The position numbers and the translations under genes are program-made. The notes below the pieces were generated by a model. It saw only the letters and a program-made list of their open reading frames with translations, was not told where the DNA came from and did no database searches. A DNA stretch of 64,000 nucleotides from Limonium bicolor (Eukaryota > Streptophyta > Magnoliopsida > Caryophyllales > Plumbaginaceae). Positions 34,401-46,366 of this stretch are shown in pieces. The stretch covers positions 94,676,839 through 94,740,838 of the forward strand of contig CM041778.1 in NCBI GenBank assembly GCA_023374045.1, in the 5' to 3' direction. Every line of letters starts with the position of its first letter. Position 1 is the first letter of the stretch.

Positions 34401-36050
34401 TGATAAGTGTGAAATTGATATGGTTTTATAGGTGCTAAGTTCTTATTTTATGCAACCTTTTTATGTGCTTTCTCACACTTATCCTATACTTTCCATGATT
34501 CTTACTTAGGGCAAGAACGGATGCCAATTTTGATGTAAAAAGTAGGAAATGACTATTTAGAATGTATAAATCTCCTCACGAGCTTTCCAACGCCACAAAC
34601 GGGGAACAAATCGGAGCTCAAACGAAGATTCTAGACTCTATCAAAGTTTCGGAGCCAAGGAGCACAAATATATACATGTCTAGACATACATCCGACCCTA
34701 TGCATGCGGACACCTCAAAAGTTCAGTTTTATCACACGTCCGGACCACCATCCGACCCTCTCACTCGGACAGCCCGTCCGTGGTACCGGACCGGACGTCC
34801 GTGGCCCCGGACGCACCTAAATTGCAGTTTTCTCTCTTGTCCAGACTTATGTCCAACCCTGTGACCTGGACTCCTGTCCCCTGTCCGACCCTGTGACCTA
34901 GACGGAAGTCCGGATGCACCCTGAACTCCTCTCCTTCGAATCTTTAATGTGTCCGAATGATGTTTACGACCACGAGTGCAGCACCAAGAATTCTCTATAT
35001 ACCTGTCCTGTCCAGCCCGCGCGTCTGGCTCGTTGACCCGGACACAAGGTCCGGACGTCTCACAACTTGAAAAATCTCGCTTGACAGCGTTGTGTCTTGT
35101 TCGGCTCTCCTACCCGGACAGGTGAGCCGGACGTGTGTATTTTATGTTCAGAAATTCTATTTAAGGAGTGTTCATGAGACAAATCAGTTGGGAACATTCA
35201 GACTCAATACAACGCCATGCTCTTCTTCCTCTTGTCCGGCGTGTAACCTGCAAGCCCTGGAGAGAATTTCTACTCTGTTTTCACCAGTCCGTTCAACCTG
35301 ACTTCTAGCAAATCCTTGGATTAACTTGAAGATGATTTCTAAACCTTTCTCTCTTGTTATTTCTTCTTTGGATGTGCTAGGCTAAAGGATTATTCTCTGG
35401 GGAATGGTAGTTATAAATAGATAAATTTTTATAGGATTATTATCAGTTGATTTGGGATTCACTCTGGGTTTGTTTCAGATTATGAATTTTTTCTGAGTTA
35501 TTAATAAAAGTAGCTAATTTATTTATAGCCTTGTGAAATATGTCAAGAACAGATCTATAATTAATGGATATGTCATAATAATCTGTTAGTCTATAGAGAA
35601 ACTTTATTCGATTGATGAGTTTAACTTTCAGATGCAATTAAATTCTTGTGCTTAATCCCTCTGCGTTTGTAGTGATAGGTTCATGATTTAACTTATCACT
35701 TTTATACACGAGAGTTCTAATTGGCTAAGATTTAGTCATTCGGAAATTGTAAGAATTTGCCAAACCCTTTTCCCTAATCAACTGGTAATAAAACTACAGG
35801 ACTTAACTAGATAGATTACCTGAACCCGGAGCTCCGCTTTTATTATCTTATTATCTGTCATTTTTCTCCTTTGCTTTATTTTATTAATCGACAATTTCCC
35901 CCAACAACTTACAGCTTTTGCTAGGATTAGATTAGTTCATTTAGTTCTCGTGATCGATACCCGGTCCCTTATATTACACTACTACTATGACCGGGATTGA
36001 TTTTGTAGCCCGTAGGCTTTTGATTAATTAATTTCGAGGTTAATTTTCTT
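34401..36050 (+). mobile_element. Athila-type LTR, plus orientation
   Basis: It starts TGATAAGTGTGAAATTGATA, like the LTR starts at 6876 and (inverted) 30265. Palindromic GTCC...GGAC units lie at 34677-35133. The GTGATCGATACCCGGTCCC...ATGACCGGGATTG region (35951-35999) resembles the terminal part of such LTRs. The right end is approximate, and no primer-binding site was found. Confidence 0.5.
34677..35133 (+). repeat. Irregular GTCCGGAC palindrome array
   Basis: Units containing ATCCGACCCT...CGGAC and CCGGAC/GTCCGG arms occur near 34677, 34738, 34780, 34838, 34880, 35005, 35035 and 35110. They are more degraded and less evenly spaced than the other arrays. Confidence 0.6.
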
Positions 36051-36255
36051 AGTTTTTACTAGATCAAAAATCTTGTTTGCATCCCTATACTCTACTCTCT
36101 TCCTATCCTATCCTTGTGGCCCTTTAAAAAATGAATCTTTTTAACAGGTTTTGAAAGAAAGCAATCTTGACAATTAAAGATCGAGGTTTCCTCGGGCACC
36201 ATCCAAAGTTGTGGTCATTTCCACTTCTAAGGGGTGTAATCGGTACGAGCCCAAC
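36051..36255. other. Short flank left of the solo LTR
   Basis: No gene. The sequence ends in the CCAAC target duplication of the following LTR. Confidence 0.5.
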
Positions 36256-36582
36256 TGAAATACCCGAGTAATTACCACTTTAAGTTAGTGAAGATTAAAT
36301 TAATTATGTGCAAAAATATATGTACGTAACGTTACGATACCGTAACGCTGTAATAAAAAATGATAACGTCGCATAACTTCGTTACAAAAAAATATAATAA
36401 CACGATAATATATAGCCGTATATATATATCGTAACGTTGTAAATAAGTGACAATGTCGTCACCTAACTTCGTAACAAAAGGAAATAATAATAAATAAACA
36501 ACACGAAATAATATATAGTCACATATATATAAGTAAACTATATAACTTATTCAAATAAAAAGAAAGAAAAAAGGGAGCAAAG

Positions 36583-36656
36583 ACGCTCCCATTGAGGCTC
36601 GAACCGAGACCTTCATATATCTTATAAACGCCTTAACCGATTGAGCTATTCTCGAT
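36583..36656 (-). repeat. Degenerate tRNA-like segment inside the LTR
   Basis: On the minus strand TAGCTCAATCGGTTAAGGCG resembles a tRNA D-arm/A box. About 25 nt later GGTTCGAGCCT matches a B box. The D-stem is imperfect and no full cloverleaf can be drawn, so it is not called a functional tRNA. The element itself reads on the opposite strand. Confidence 0.5.
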
Positions 36657-38389
36657 TTCAGTAACTAAACCCACAAACTAAAACTAGTAGCTAATCAAAT
36701 AAACTAACTACACTGAAAGGAAAGAAAACAAAGAGAATCACACGCCTCGGTAGCAGTTCCTTCTCCTTCCTCGGTGCAGCTACAGATCGAACAGGATGAG
36801 TTTAGAAAATCAGAGGAATATCGACAACTCCAAATTCTATGCAAATGCCCATTAACCCCTCTTGTAACTTGGGACCATCGCTCTCTCTTTGCTCAGTAAT
36901 GGCCTCATTCCTTTCACTTACTTTCTGCTCATCGGGAAGTAAGAATAAAAACAACTATTTCTCGGTCTCACCGTGATTCAGAAACAAGAAACTTGGTGCA
37001 ACTGACATGGGGCAACCTCCACGCACCAGTGCTAACTCTTTTTCCCAACTTCCAGGAACCTTAAGTTGTCCTCTGCAACAGCAAATTTTAATTTGATAAA
37101 CCATGCCTCACTGTCGGTTCCTAGTACTAAGAAACCAAATGAGGAGACAGCCACATAAACCCAGCTATTATGCCCATACTCCCTAGGAATTTAGAGCCAT
37201 GAACAACGTGAGACTGGGTTCTGATAGTTACTGAAAACGAAACAAAAAAAAATAACCAGAGTCTCTGCCCACTAACCACTGTCTTCGTGTGCTCTTTAGT
37301 TTCCTCCAACCCCAACCTCTGATTAATACCTTGCCTGGCTATCTTCACTCCCCCTTGCATGCGGTGCCAAACCACAACTCAGGTAAGTACTGTTGTTGCT
37401 CAGGCGGGAAGGTAAACCCAAGCCTTCATGGCACCTTGATTTCCTTCTGTCTTGCTGTTTCAATTAAAAAAAAACTGACACTAGACTCTTGCGTTCCTCC
37501 TTGTCAAACCAGTGAACCCCAACCCCTTGGTCTCTCCTGTCTGTCTGATCGAGCTGGCGCTCAAACCCCTTGAACTCTGAAACAACAACCCAAGGAACTA
37601 CAAGGTAAGAGTACTGCAACAATTTCATTACTGCTCTCTGTTGGTTTGGTCTGAAAACCCATGCACCAGTTCCCTGACTTTGTTCCTGTCTCACAAAAGA
37701 TCAGTGCATGCTAGGTAAGAGTGAAGCACTGGGAAACTTGAAACTTGTACCCTTCTATCCAAGGAGAATCCCTACATAAACTGTAACCCACCGGTCTGAA
37801 TTCTAACCCAAGGTAAACTTCTCCAACCTGTCTCTGCTTACCTCAGTTCCTTTCCTTATCCTGTCTTACCAAGCTTAACTGGTTGCCTCAGCCGTGCTAA
37901 ATAATCCAAGTGCAAAAGCCTGGTAGCGTGCCTAGACCAAAAAGAGAAAGCCACTAAGCTTTCAGGTAAGCTCCACTGAACTGTTGCTTCAGTTATATAG
38001 CTCTCTAGGATTTTGGTTCTGTGTAACCAAGCTCCAGCAATGTTATCAGAAACCTACTGATTTAATGATGAAACTGGTAGAGCATTAATACCCTAGCTAG
38101 GTCCCGGCCACATTAGAAAAAAAAAGAGTGAAACAAAACTGTAAGCAAACAAAGAGAGCATATCGATAGGATTGGTTTCTGAAACTTCCCATTTCAGTAG
38201 AGGAGAACTTCATTAGTGTGACAGGTGTGTTGGTCCTGTTTGAGTGACTAATGCAAACACAAACTTATAAATGCTCCTGACTGAGGAACCATGCGTGAGA
38301 AGATGAAAGAAGAAAAGAAAACAGAAAAAGGAAAGGAAACAGAAACAAACTTTACAATAGAAGAACAGAAGGAGCAATGACAAAAAGAA

Positions 38390-41050
38390 TTGCCTCAGTT
38401 CAGTTTCTGAAATATATACTTTCTGTTTAGGAACTTCCCAGGGGTGTGACTGATATGGCTGGGTTTAAAATGTTAATAGAACCCGTAACTAAGTGAGAAT
38501 ATCAGAAAGCAAATTAAAAGGAACAGAAGAGATCAATAACCAAAACAAAAAAATATATACCTTTAACTTCAGATTCTGAAAGTTTTATGTTTCTGTTTTA
38601 AATTCAGTAGTTTTGGCAGTTTTCCTTGGTTGTTTTAAAACCTAAACTATAATAAGATGTGAAACTAATTGACTCAAAAGCCTAGGGGAAACGAGAGAAA
38701 CTAAGTCCTGGATAGACAGAAGGGAAGATAGAAGAAAAGAAAACTGCTATTACTCTCAGTTTCTACTTCTGTATCAGTTGAGCCCCATTCCTGAAGTTTT
38801 GGTAATAACATCATCGTGGGTGCTGTTTAAAATCTCAAATCTTGACCAAACACCTACCCACATAACCTACCAAATTAACTCATATACACTTGGGAAACCA
38901 GAAAACAAATTAAAAGAATAGAAGAAGCAATGACAGAGGTGATAACGTGTTACAGTTTCTGAAATTTTTGTTTCTCTGTATACTACCTTTTCAGAAGTGA
39001 CCTTGAGTTTTTATTGGCTTAATGACTGATCTAAAGGCTTGCTAAACCGTGAGGCCAAGAGAAAACAAACTGGGTGGCTAGAGGAAGGAACAGTGAGCAA
39101 CTTAACAAAAAGAAAATATAAGATAGAGTGAAGTAAAGCCATCAGTTTGATGCTTCAGTTTCTGTCCAGTTTCAGTACAGTCCTGTATGAGGAGTTTGAG
39201 AGACGTTGTTCCTTGTTGCTTGGTGTTGGGTTGGGGTTAAAACTTTATCAAAACCACTCAACTAAGGAGCTAAAACAGTTGGGAGAAGTGGAAAGTTAGA
39301 TGAAAGAACAAGAAGAGAAGATATCAGTTTTGTACTTTCAGTTTTACATTTTTTTCCCTCTTCTGAAACTTAAGTTTGTATGGCCCTGCTACAGAGAGTT
39401 ATAAGGGTTGTAATGGGTTGTTCAAGAGCTTAAAACTGTATTAACACATAACCTTGTAGTGCTAGGGAGATCAGTGGCATATTAGAACACATGTGAGAAA
39501 TAGAAGATTTCAGGGGTAGTTGCAGTTTCTGAAACTTCTAGGGTTGTACACCAAATTGCCTGAAGTAATCTAGGAGTGTATTAGCTTAGTGACCAACTTC
39601 AAAGCTTACTAAAACATGGGGCTAGGTGTAAACGAGCTGGGGGACTAGAAAGAAAAAAAAGAGGAAGAAAATATAGTTAGCAACTGAAAATAACAGAAGG
39701 GAATAAAGGAAAAGATAACAGAACTGGGTGTTTCAGTTTTATGATTTTCTGCAAATCTGTTTTGTAAAACTCTGTACAGAATGGTTTGAAGGGAGTGCAT
39801 TGGGTTGCCAACGAATCTAAAACATCTCTAATGTTACTTAGTAAGTTAAGAATGCATTGGGTAAACTAGAAGCCGACTAAAGAGAGGAAAACAGAAGGAA
39901 AGATAATGCATCAATCTGGGTTAGTTTCTGATTACCGTTTGTAAATGTTTCTGTATAACTGTATTTAAGTGAGTACAACAGCATAACCTTGGGTTTGTCT
40001 TAGGACTAGTATTGTAATAAGACACGCAAATTAGTAGCTAAAGCAGTTAGGGGAAATCAAAATACAGACTAGATAACCGAGACAAATAACAGAAAGAGAA
40101 GGAAGTCATATCAGTTCTTGCAGTTTCTGTGTGGAGTTTTTCTCAGAGGGTGTGTCTTGCTCCTTGGGTGGAAATGAGCTTAGAGTCTTTTAACTGTCTT
40201 AACTAAGAATGTGAATTATTTGGAGGAAGTGTAGATCGGTTTAGGAAAAACAGAGAGGAGATTAAAGGGACAGAAACCTACTATAATAGAAAACTTCACA
40301 TCAAGTCATCAGTTTCAGATTGGGTTCAGTTTCTGTGCAGAGAAGTATGTGGATTGTTGAGGTAATTTTGAGTGTAAGATGGAGATAAAAATTATGGCCG
40401 AGTAAGAGACACATTGGAGTGAGATTGAGAGGCGGTTAGGTGGGTGATAGAATGCACTAACAGAAAACATAACCTGGTTAATATTCAGAATTCTCCCACT
40501 ATCTGTTCCCTGTCGAATGAACTTCCAAGGTTGTTATCAGTGTTGTTCTGAATTAATTTTGAGTCTCAGACTTGACTGACTCATAAGCCTAAGTGTCTAT
40601 AAGTTGGAGAGTCCCAGAAAGAATGTAACAACAGGATAATGCAACAGCTCGATTTTCTGTTTTCAATTCATTTCAGTTTTTGGGCAGCTTCTGTTTCTGG
40701 GCATTTGAGTGCAGCAGTTGGGTGAGCGTTTTTACCAGGGTGGTTTGAAGTTTAGAACATTATTAACATATGCACCTAGTAGGGTAATACTGAGGGAGGA
40801 AATGAAACATTCATGGAACTAAAGAGTAACAAGATACAAGAAGCAACATTAAATTGTGATCTCAGTTTTCATTGATATTATGGTTCTGTTACAAGGGTGT
40901 TATAAGGGGGATTCAGGTTTAATAATGAACCCAAATCGTAGCTCATCAACATAAGTAGGTTAGTGAATCGTGTGGAGAAGGTTAAACACCGACAACTACA
41001 TTAAAAGTACAGCTAGTTAAGGTATTCTATGGAAATGGTGTTTTAATCTT
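38390..41050 (+). repeat. About 15 degenerate units of roughly 190 bp
   Basis: A CAGTTTCTGAAA...TTTCTGT landmark recurs near 38400, 38565, 38755, 38946, 39158, 39338, 39522, 39732, 39920, 40117, 40310, 40482, 40663, 40860 and 41040, a spacing of 165-212 bp. Between landmarks each unit has a GTTTAAAA...TA(A)CTAA(G/A)-type block and then an AGAAG/GGAAA purine-rich block. Units are old and divergent. No protein is encoded. Confidence 0.75.
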
Positions 41051-42777
41051 TGGAAGCTTATGGGTTTCTGTATGAAGAAGTTTTAAGGTTATTCTACGGC
41101 CTATATTCTCACAACACAAGAGTTAAAATATTACTCACCTATTTATCTAAGGAAGGAATACACATTGGATAAGTCATACCTATGTTATACAAACTTGTTA
41201 CATAATTACCTCTTAAATGCCCTAAGACATTAACTAAGGAAACAGGGCTTGGTTAACATGTAAATAAAGGTATGAAATATCCTAGGAGTAAGTTAAGCCT
41301 AGGATCAATGCATGTGAAATTCTAAGAGTCAAACTAAACTAAGCATGTAACACATACCTAAGGAATAACATACGATATAAAGTGTCGTCACATAAACTAA
41401 TGAACTGACACATTGTTTTTAATAACTCTAGGATCGTAGCGTGCTCCGACCGGGACTCCAGTGTGAGACAAACCGAACTAGCGAAAAAGGTATGGACATG
41501 TGTGGTTCGTATGTTGCCGTGTTACACGGCTTTGTGCTGTGCCTTGTTTGACAATGACCATAAGATTAAAGCATGAAATTGGATTGCTTGCGTTCTTGCT
41601 TATATGATTGCTGTATCATTGTTGCATATTTGCGCGCACACAGTAGTTTAGTCCCTTCTCGTTTATGAACTTGAAATGAAACGCGACGAACTACGCAAAC
41701 AAAACAAACAACTATACAGAGAAAACTCCTCTTAAACTATCGAGGACTTCTAATGACACCCACTATGGTGTCGAACTTATAATGATAATGAAAAGTAAAA
41801 CACCTATTGGTGGAACACATCCTGAAGTCTAGAGATGACCCCGCTTCCTCGACGCACGACGCCGGGAATGGAGGATTGGCTATGGAGAAGACGTTCTTCA
41901 ACTTGTGGTGACAAGAGAATTCACAAACAAACCTTAAAGAAACCAGGAAAGATTGACACCTACAGGATACGTTACGGGATAACCATATCCCCTGACCGGG
42001 TGCATGGAAAGAGAAAGAAAATACATGTTATGGGAACAAGAAAAAGAAATGAAAACACACAACGCTCGAATGATCCCATAGTGAGGATCATGGGTATAAC
42101 ATACCTATGCACACGTTTTATTACTTACATGAATTGTTGTTGTTATACTAGCAGTTCGTTGTGCTTGGATGCGTGTTGAATGTGCTATGTTGTCAGCATG
42201 TTGTGCTTGGTTGTTGTTGCTAATGTGTTACTACCTTTAAGTGTGTATGATACTATGATGTACTGTGGTGTGTTTTACTGCTTTATTATAGCATGTAAAT
42301 TGACTTAATAATATTCGACCAAGTAGTCGTGTGGCCCGGCAACATACGGGCTACACACGTTCATACTCAGCGTAGTTTGCTGAGTCCTTCCCAAACCAAA
42401 TTTTTACAGGTATTATGCCGGACGATAACGGAGAGTAGGCGGGATGGCTACCATGGGGGTAGTCCATCAGGGCATAACGTTTGAGGATGTGGCTATATGT
42501 TTAATGTACCCGAGATGTAATTTTCAGTTTATAATTTGACAATTTGTTGTAGACACTCGATATTTGAAATTGTATCTTATATGTGTATGAGTTTTGGTGA
42601 GAGCTGTTTCCAGTCATGTCGACGTAACTTGATGTTGGTTAGAAGTGGTCATGTCACACGTGGGTGGTGGCGTCTGTAGCACCCGGATGGAGTTTATACA
42701 GCTGCAAAGTTAACTTATGATATTGTCAGGCGCTTCCTTTAACCTATGGATGTTTTATTCGGGGGTGTTACACCAAC

Positions 42778-43796
42778 ACCGAATCTTTGGAATGATCAGA
42801 TAAGTCCAATCCATAAGCAAAAATTTCTGAGTCAGTTAAAGGTTCTTATAACCAAAACTTTCCTTCCTAGTTCATTTAGGTCAAACTAGGTGATGAATCT
42901 AATTAATTCCGCCCTTAGGGCATAAGTCCGCGTGGAGCCCATTGAGAGCGAGTGTAGTGTTCAGTGGCACTCCCTATAAAGCTTTCTGGGAAAGACGAAT
43001 GATAAAGTAGGTATTTGAGGGATGCCAAGATAACAAGTTTTCACCCTCCACAAAATGACAATTTCTAGGATCTAGACTTTTTAGTCAGAACCATTTAGTT
43101 AGACCCCCCTCATACTGTAAAAAAACAACCTCCATACACCTAAATCACACAACCCTTACCACCGTCATCATTACCTATAGCACAAGGAATAATAGGTAGA
43201 CCTGGACCATCAAACTTCAATGGAAGCTTCTTTGTTAGCGCACCAAAAACCCTTTCATTGAGTTGTACAGTTTCATTCTCTTCCAAAGACCTTCTATTGG
43301 ATAGAATATCCTTCATGAACTTTTTATAGATGGGTATCTGCTTCAACGCATCCGAGAAACAAAATGTTAATGGTTAGTTTCTTAAATATGCTTAAAACTT
43401 ACCAAATTTCTATTTAAGGTCCTTCTTCTTTAGCCTATTCGGGAATGGGGCTGGTGGTACATTAACTTCTAGTGTTGAAGACACAGTGGACTGGGTAGCT
43501 TCATTATTTCGTTCATTCTCTGGCTCCGGCCTCTCTACAATCTCCACCTCAGGTTCAATGACCTTGTTCTTACTAGTATCAATATGGGTGTCAACAGCTT
43601 CAGGGATCAAAGGATTAAGCTTCTTACCATTCCTCAGAGTTATCGCTTGTAGCTAAGAGGGATTTTTTCCAATATGGTGGAACATATCATGTTGCGCAAT
43701 GAGCTGGTAAAGCGTTATTCGTACTAAGCTAAGTAATCCTTGTTCCTTGAGATTAAATTAATTGGGGAGATTAGGGTAGAAGCTTTTGTTGATGAT
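42778..43796 (-). pseudogene. Athila-like gag/protease fragment
   Basis: On the minus strand 43140-43346 reads QIPIYKKFMKDILSNRRSLEE, E-T-V-Q-L and LKFDGPGLPIIPCAIGN. This corresponds to the segment just before the protease in the intact Athila element (26690-26926). An acidic stretch at 43410-43610 (VNVPPAPFPNRLKKKDLK) precedes it. The rest is unrecognisable. The copia element lies in its 3' flank. Confidence 0.65.
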
Positions 43797-44026
43797 TTTT
43801 AGATTTCAGGAATCAAAAATCTTATTTTATTCAATAAGTATGTAGAATACAGAACATTCTCATTTCTCATACATTGTATACGTGACTTGAATATATACAA
43901 ATATTGTTAACTAACTAAGCTAATACTATTGACTTATATACTAATTAACACTGTGCAACAACGGTAATAAAGCATAACATTACTTAACATTGTTTTTTTA
44001 CTAAAACTATAATCTATATTCTAACA
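43797..44026 (-). repeat. Copia 3' LTR
   Basis: 230 bp. On the element strand it begins TGTTAGAATATAGATTATAG and ends CTGAAATCTAAAA, so the expected terminal CA has become AA in both copies. Confidence 0.9.
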
Positions 44027-44539
44027 GTCCCCCTCAAGATGAAGGGTGCGTATAGACTTAAGTATTGAAGTAATTTGTTGTTGAAATGTTGTTGAACTGA
44101 TCTAGCTAGAGGCAGGGCCTGTTTTCTGGAAAAAAATCATTGTAGTCTCTTGCAGTCACTTGCTTAGTCAAAACATCCGCTAGTTGATGGTTCCTTGGTA
44201 TGTGTTGCAAGCTGATGAGACCCTCTTGAATCTTCTCTTTTACTAGGTGACAGTCTAAATCTATGTGTTTAGTCCTTTCGTGAAAGACTGGATTCCTAGC
44301 AATAAATATTGCTGCTATGTTGTCACAACTGACTTGGAGGGGTGTGATCTCTCTTATACCGAATTATTGAGCAAGTCTTGATACCCAAGTCAATTCAGTA
44401 GTTACCTGCTTAATGGATCTGTACTCGGACTCAATAGTAGATAAAGAGACAATTAGCTGCTTCTTTGATTTCCAACTGATCGGTGTCCATCCTAGTAGTA
44501 TGATGTATCCACTAACTGAATGTCTTGCTAATGAGCAAC

Positions 44540-45284
44540 TCACCCATTCAACATCGCAATATGCATCAAGTGAATAGTAGCCTTGTAATGTTCCACTCTT
44601 GGCTCCTTGAGAAACTGACTCAGATACTGAATTGAATAGCCTAAATCAGCTCTTGTGTTGATCGAAAAGTTAACGCTCCCAATTAGTCTTCGATAAGTGG
44701 AAGCATCTTCAAGGAGTTGACATTGCATTTTTCTCAAGTTTCACCTCTGTTAGTAAAGGAACTGAAACAGTAGGACTGTTAGCAGATAAATACTCATTCA
44801 AAAGGTCCTGAGAATACTTACCTTGATGCAGTATTACTCCTTTCTTGTTGTGCATAAATTCCATTCCTAGGAAGTAGTTTAACCTTCCCATGTCTTTTAT
44901 TTTGAACTCAGCATCGAGAACAAGCTTTACTCTTTGGATCTCTGTCATATTATTCCCGGTAGCTATCACGTCATTAAAAAAGTTCTTGACTACCCATTGT
45001 GTTTGATAAACAGTTAGTAGTCATTTTTAGAATGTACATATCCATGACAGTAAAGGAAGTTGCTTAATTTTCATACCATTTTCTAGATGTCTGTTTTAAT
45101 CCATAAAAAGACTTATGTAACTTGCATACCTTGTTTCTGTAGAGATCCTTTTTACCATCAGGTATCTTTATGTACACTTCTTCATGAAGACCACCATGTA
45201 AAAATGTGTTGTTTATGTCATGCTGATGGATATTCCAATTTTTCTTTAGTGATACAACAACATTCTAATTGTGGTCATTTAGAC
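44540..45284 (-). pseudogene. Copia reverse transcriptase (C-terminal part) and RNase H start
   Basis: Reading on the minus strand, HQHDINNTFLHGGLHEEVYI (about 45170-45240) and LHKSFYGLKQ are reverse transcriptase blocks. 44709-44969 gives GRLNYFLGMEFMHNKKGV with QGKYSQDLL. 44540-44737 gives TYRRLIGSVNFSINTRADLGYSIQYLSQFL, leading into RNase H. The pieces are in different frames. Confidence 0.85.
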
Positions 45285-45745
45285 CACTAGTGAGCCAATA
45301 ACGAGGAGAAAAACAAAAACCCCATGAGACCCCGGATGTACAAAAAGCTACGGGGACAGGTAACAAAAACATCCCTTGCAACATGGAACCATTAGGAGCA
45401 TAGCACCCGATTCAGCCAGTTAAAATCTATGTTTGAGACTCCCATCTTCATGCAAATGATAACTTTAGTGGCTCACTAGTACAAAAATGCCTATTTCGGC
45501 AGTTGTAAGGGCCCCGAAAAATACTGTGTATAAAAAAAGATATCGATTTTGGCGCTTCTTAGCTAGGAGGATGTCGATTATTGGGTGGATACCAGCATAG
45601 ACAATTATGGACATTATGGGTTGGGGGTGATTTTCTGTAAAGATGGTAAGGTGATAGGGGCTACAGTTAAAGGCGGGAAAAAAATTTATTCACCAATCCT
45701 AGCCGAAGCAAAGACATTGTCCTATGCGCTTTGAGTAGTAGTCCT
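45285..45745. mobile_element. Secondary insertion in the copia reverse transcriptase
   Basis: The reverse transcriptase reading ends near 45745 (VAKGYNK) and resumes near 45270. Between them CACTAGTGAGCC (45285) and GGCTCACTAGTACAAAAA (about 45470) form an inverted repeat; CACTAGTACAAAAA is a typical CACTA-type terminus. On the plus strand 45625-45735 encodes YGLGVIFCKDGKVIGATVKG followed by KKIYSPILAEAKTLSYAL and a stop, a piece of a plant RNase H-like domain. Exact ends and duplication are unresolved. Confidence 0.5.
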
Positions 45746-45955
45746 CTCCGTGTTTTTATTGTACCCCTTAGCAACTAAACGAACCATGTATCTTTCTAAG
45801 GTACCATCTGCTTTCAATTTAATTTTGAATACCCATTTACACCCTACTATGTGTATACCCTTTGGGATATCCACAATGTTCCAGGTCTTATTATGGTAAA
45901 GTGCTTGTAGTTCAGTTTTCATGGCCTGATGCCATTTTATATGATCTTGGCTCAC
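45722..45955 (-). pseudogene. Copia reverse transcriptase (N-terminal part)
   Basis: H-I-K-W-H-Q-A-M-K-T-E-L-Q-A-L, NKTWNIVDIPKG, VGCKWVFKIKLKADGTLERY and RLVAKGYN are the opening blocks of copia reverse transcriptase. The frame then enters the secondary insertion. Confidence 0.88.
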
Positions 45956-46366
45956 TAAACTTTTGGGAGTTAAGGGTGTAAGAATAAGATCTAGGAATTA
46001 AAGACTCAACATGGAAGGCATTGGTAGGTTTGATATTTGTCCAGAATTCAAATAAGCAATTGTTTTTATTTTCTGTATTTTCCATTCTCTCGTGAAGGAT
46101 TTCAGTAAAGACGTCATTTTCTGGGATTTGTACCTCACCAAGAAAGTACTTACTCATATAACCTGGAGGATGTCTATTTCTGGTTGATCTTCTTAAAGAT
46201 TCATGATCACTGTTTAAGGCTTCATTAATCTGCTTTGTCTGTTCAGAAATATCCTAGTGAGGGACATTATTATTATCTTCAAATTGATCATGCTCACTAT
46301 CATAGTATTCATGATTAATTTCATCTAGGGTTATCTGGTGTGGTGTGGAATTTTTGTGGTTCTTGT

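Larger units (their letters stand above)
36256..42772 (+). mobile_element. 6.5-kb solo LTR (Tekay/Del-like)
   Basis: It starts TGAAATACCCGAG and ends GGGGGTGTTACA, with a perfect 5-bp target duplication CCAAC (36251-36255 and 42773-42777). The 6517 bp contain no retroviral protein. The 3' part (GCGTAGTTTGCTGAGTCC...TTTTTACAGGTATTATGCCGG, about 42370-42420) has the layout of a Tekay-like LTR end. The great length is explained by a roughly 190-bp degenerate tandem array (38390-41050). Because an internal region is lacking, I read it as a solo LTR; a long non-autonomous element is the alternative. Confidence 0.75.

Noticed and set aside
36583..36656. Functional tRNA gene
   Set aside because: A and B boxes are present, but the acceptor and D stems do not pair well; kept only as a tRNA-like repeat.
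41835..42179. 114-codon ORF inside the solo LTR
   Set aside because: No similarity to known families, and LTRs of this type are non-coding.
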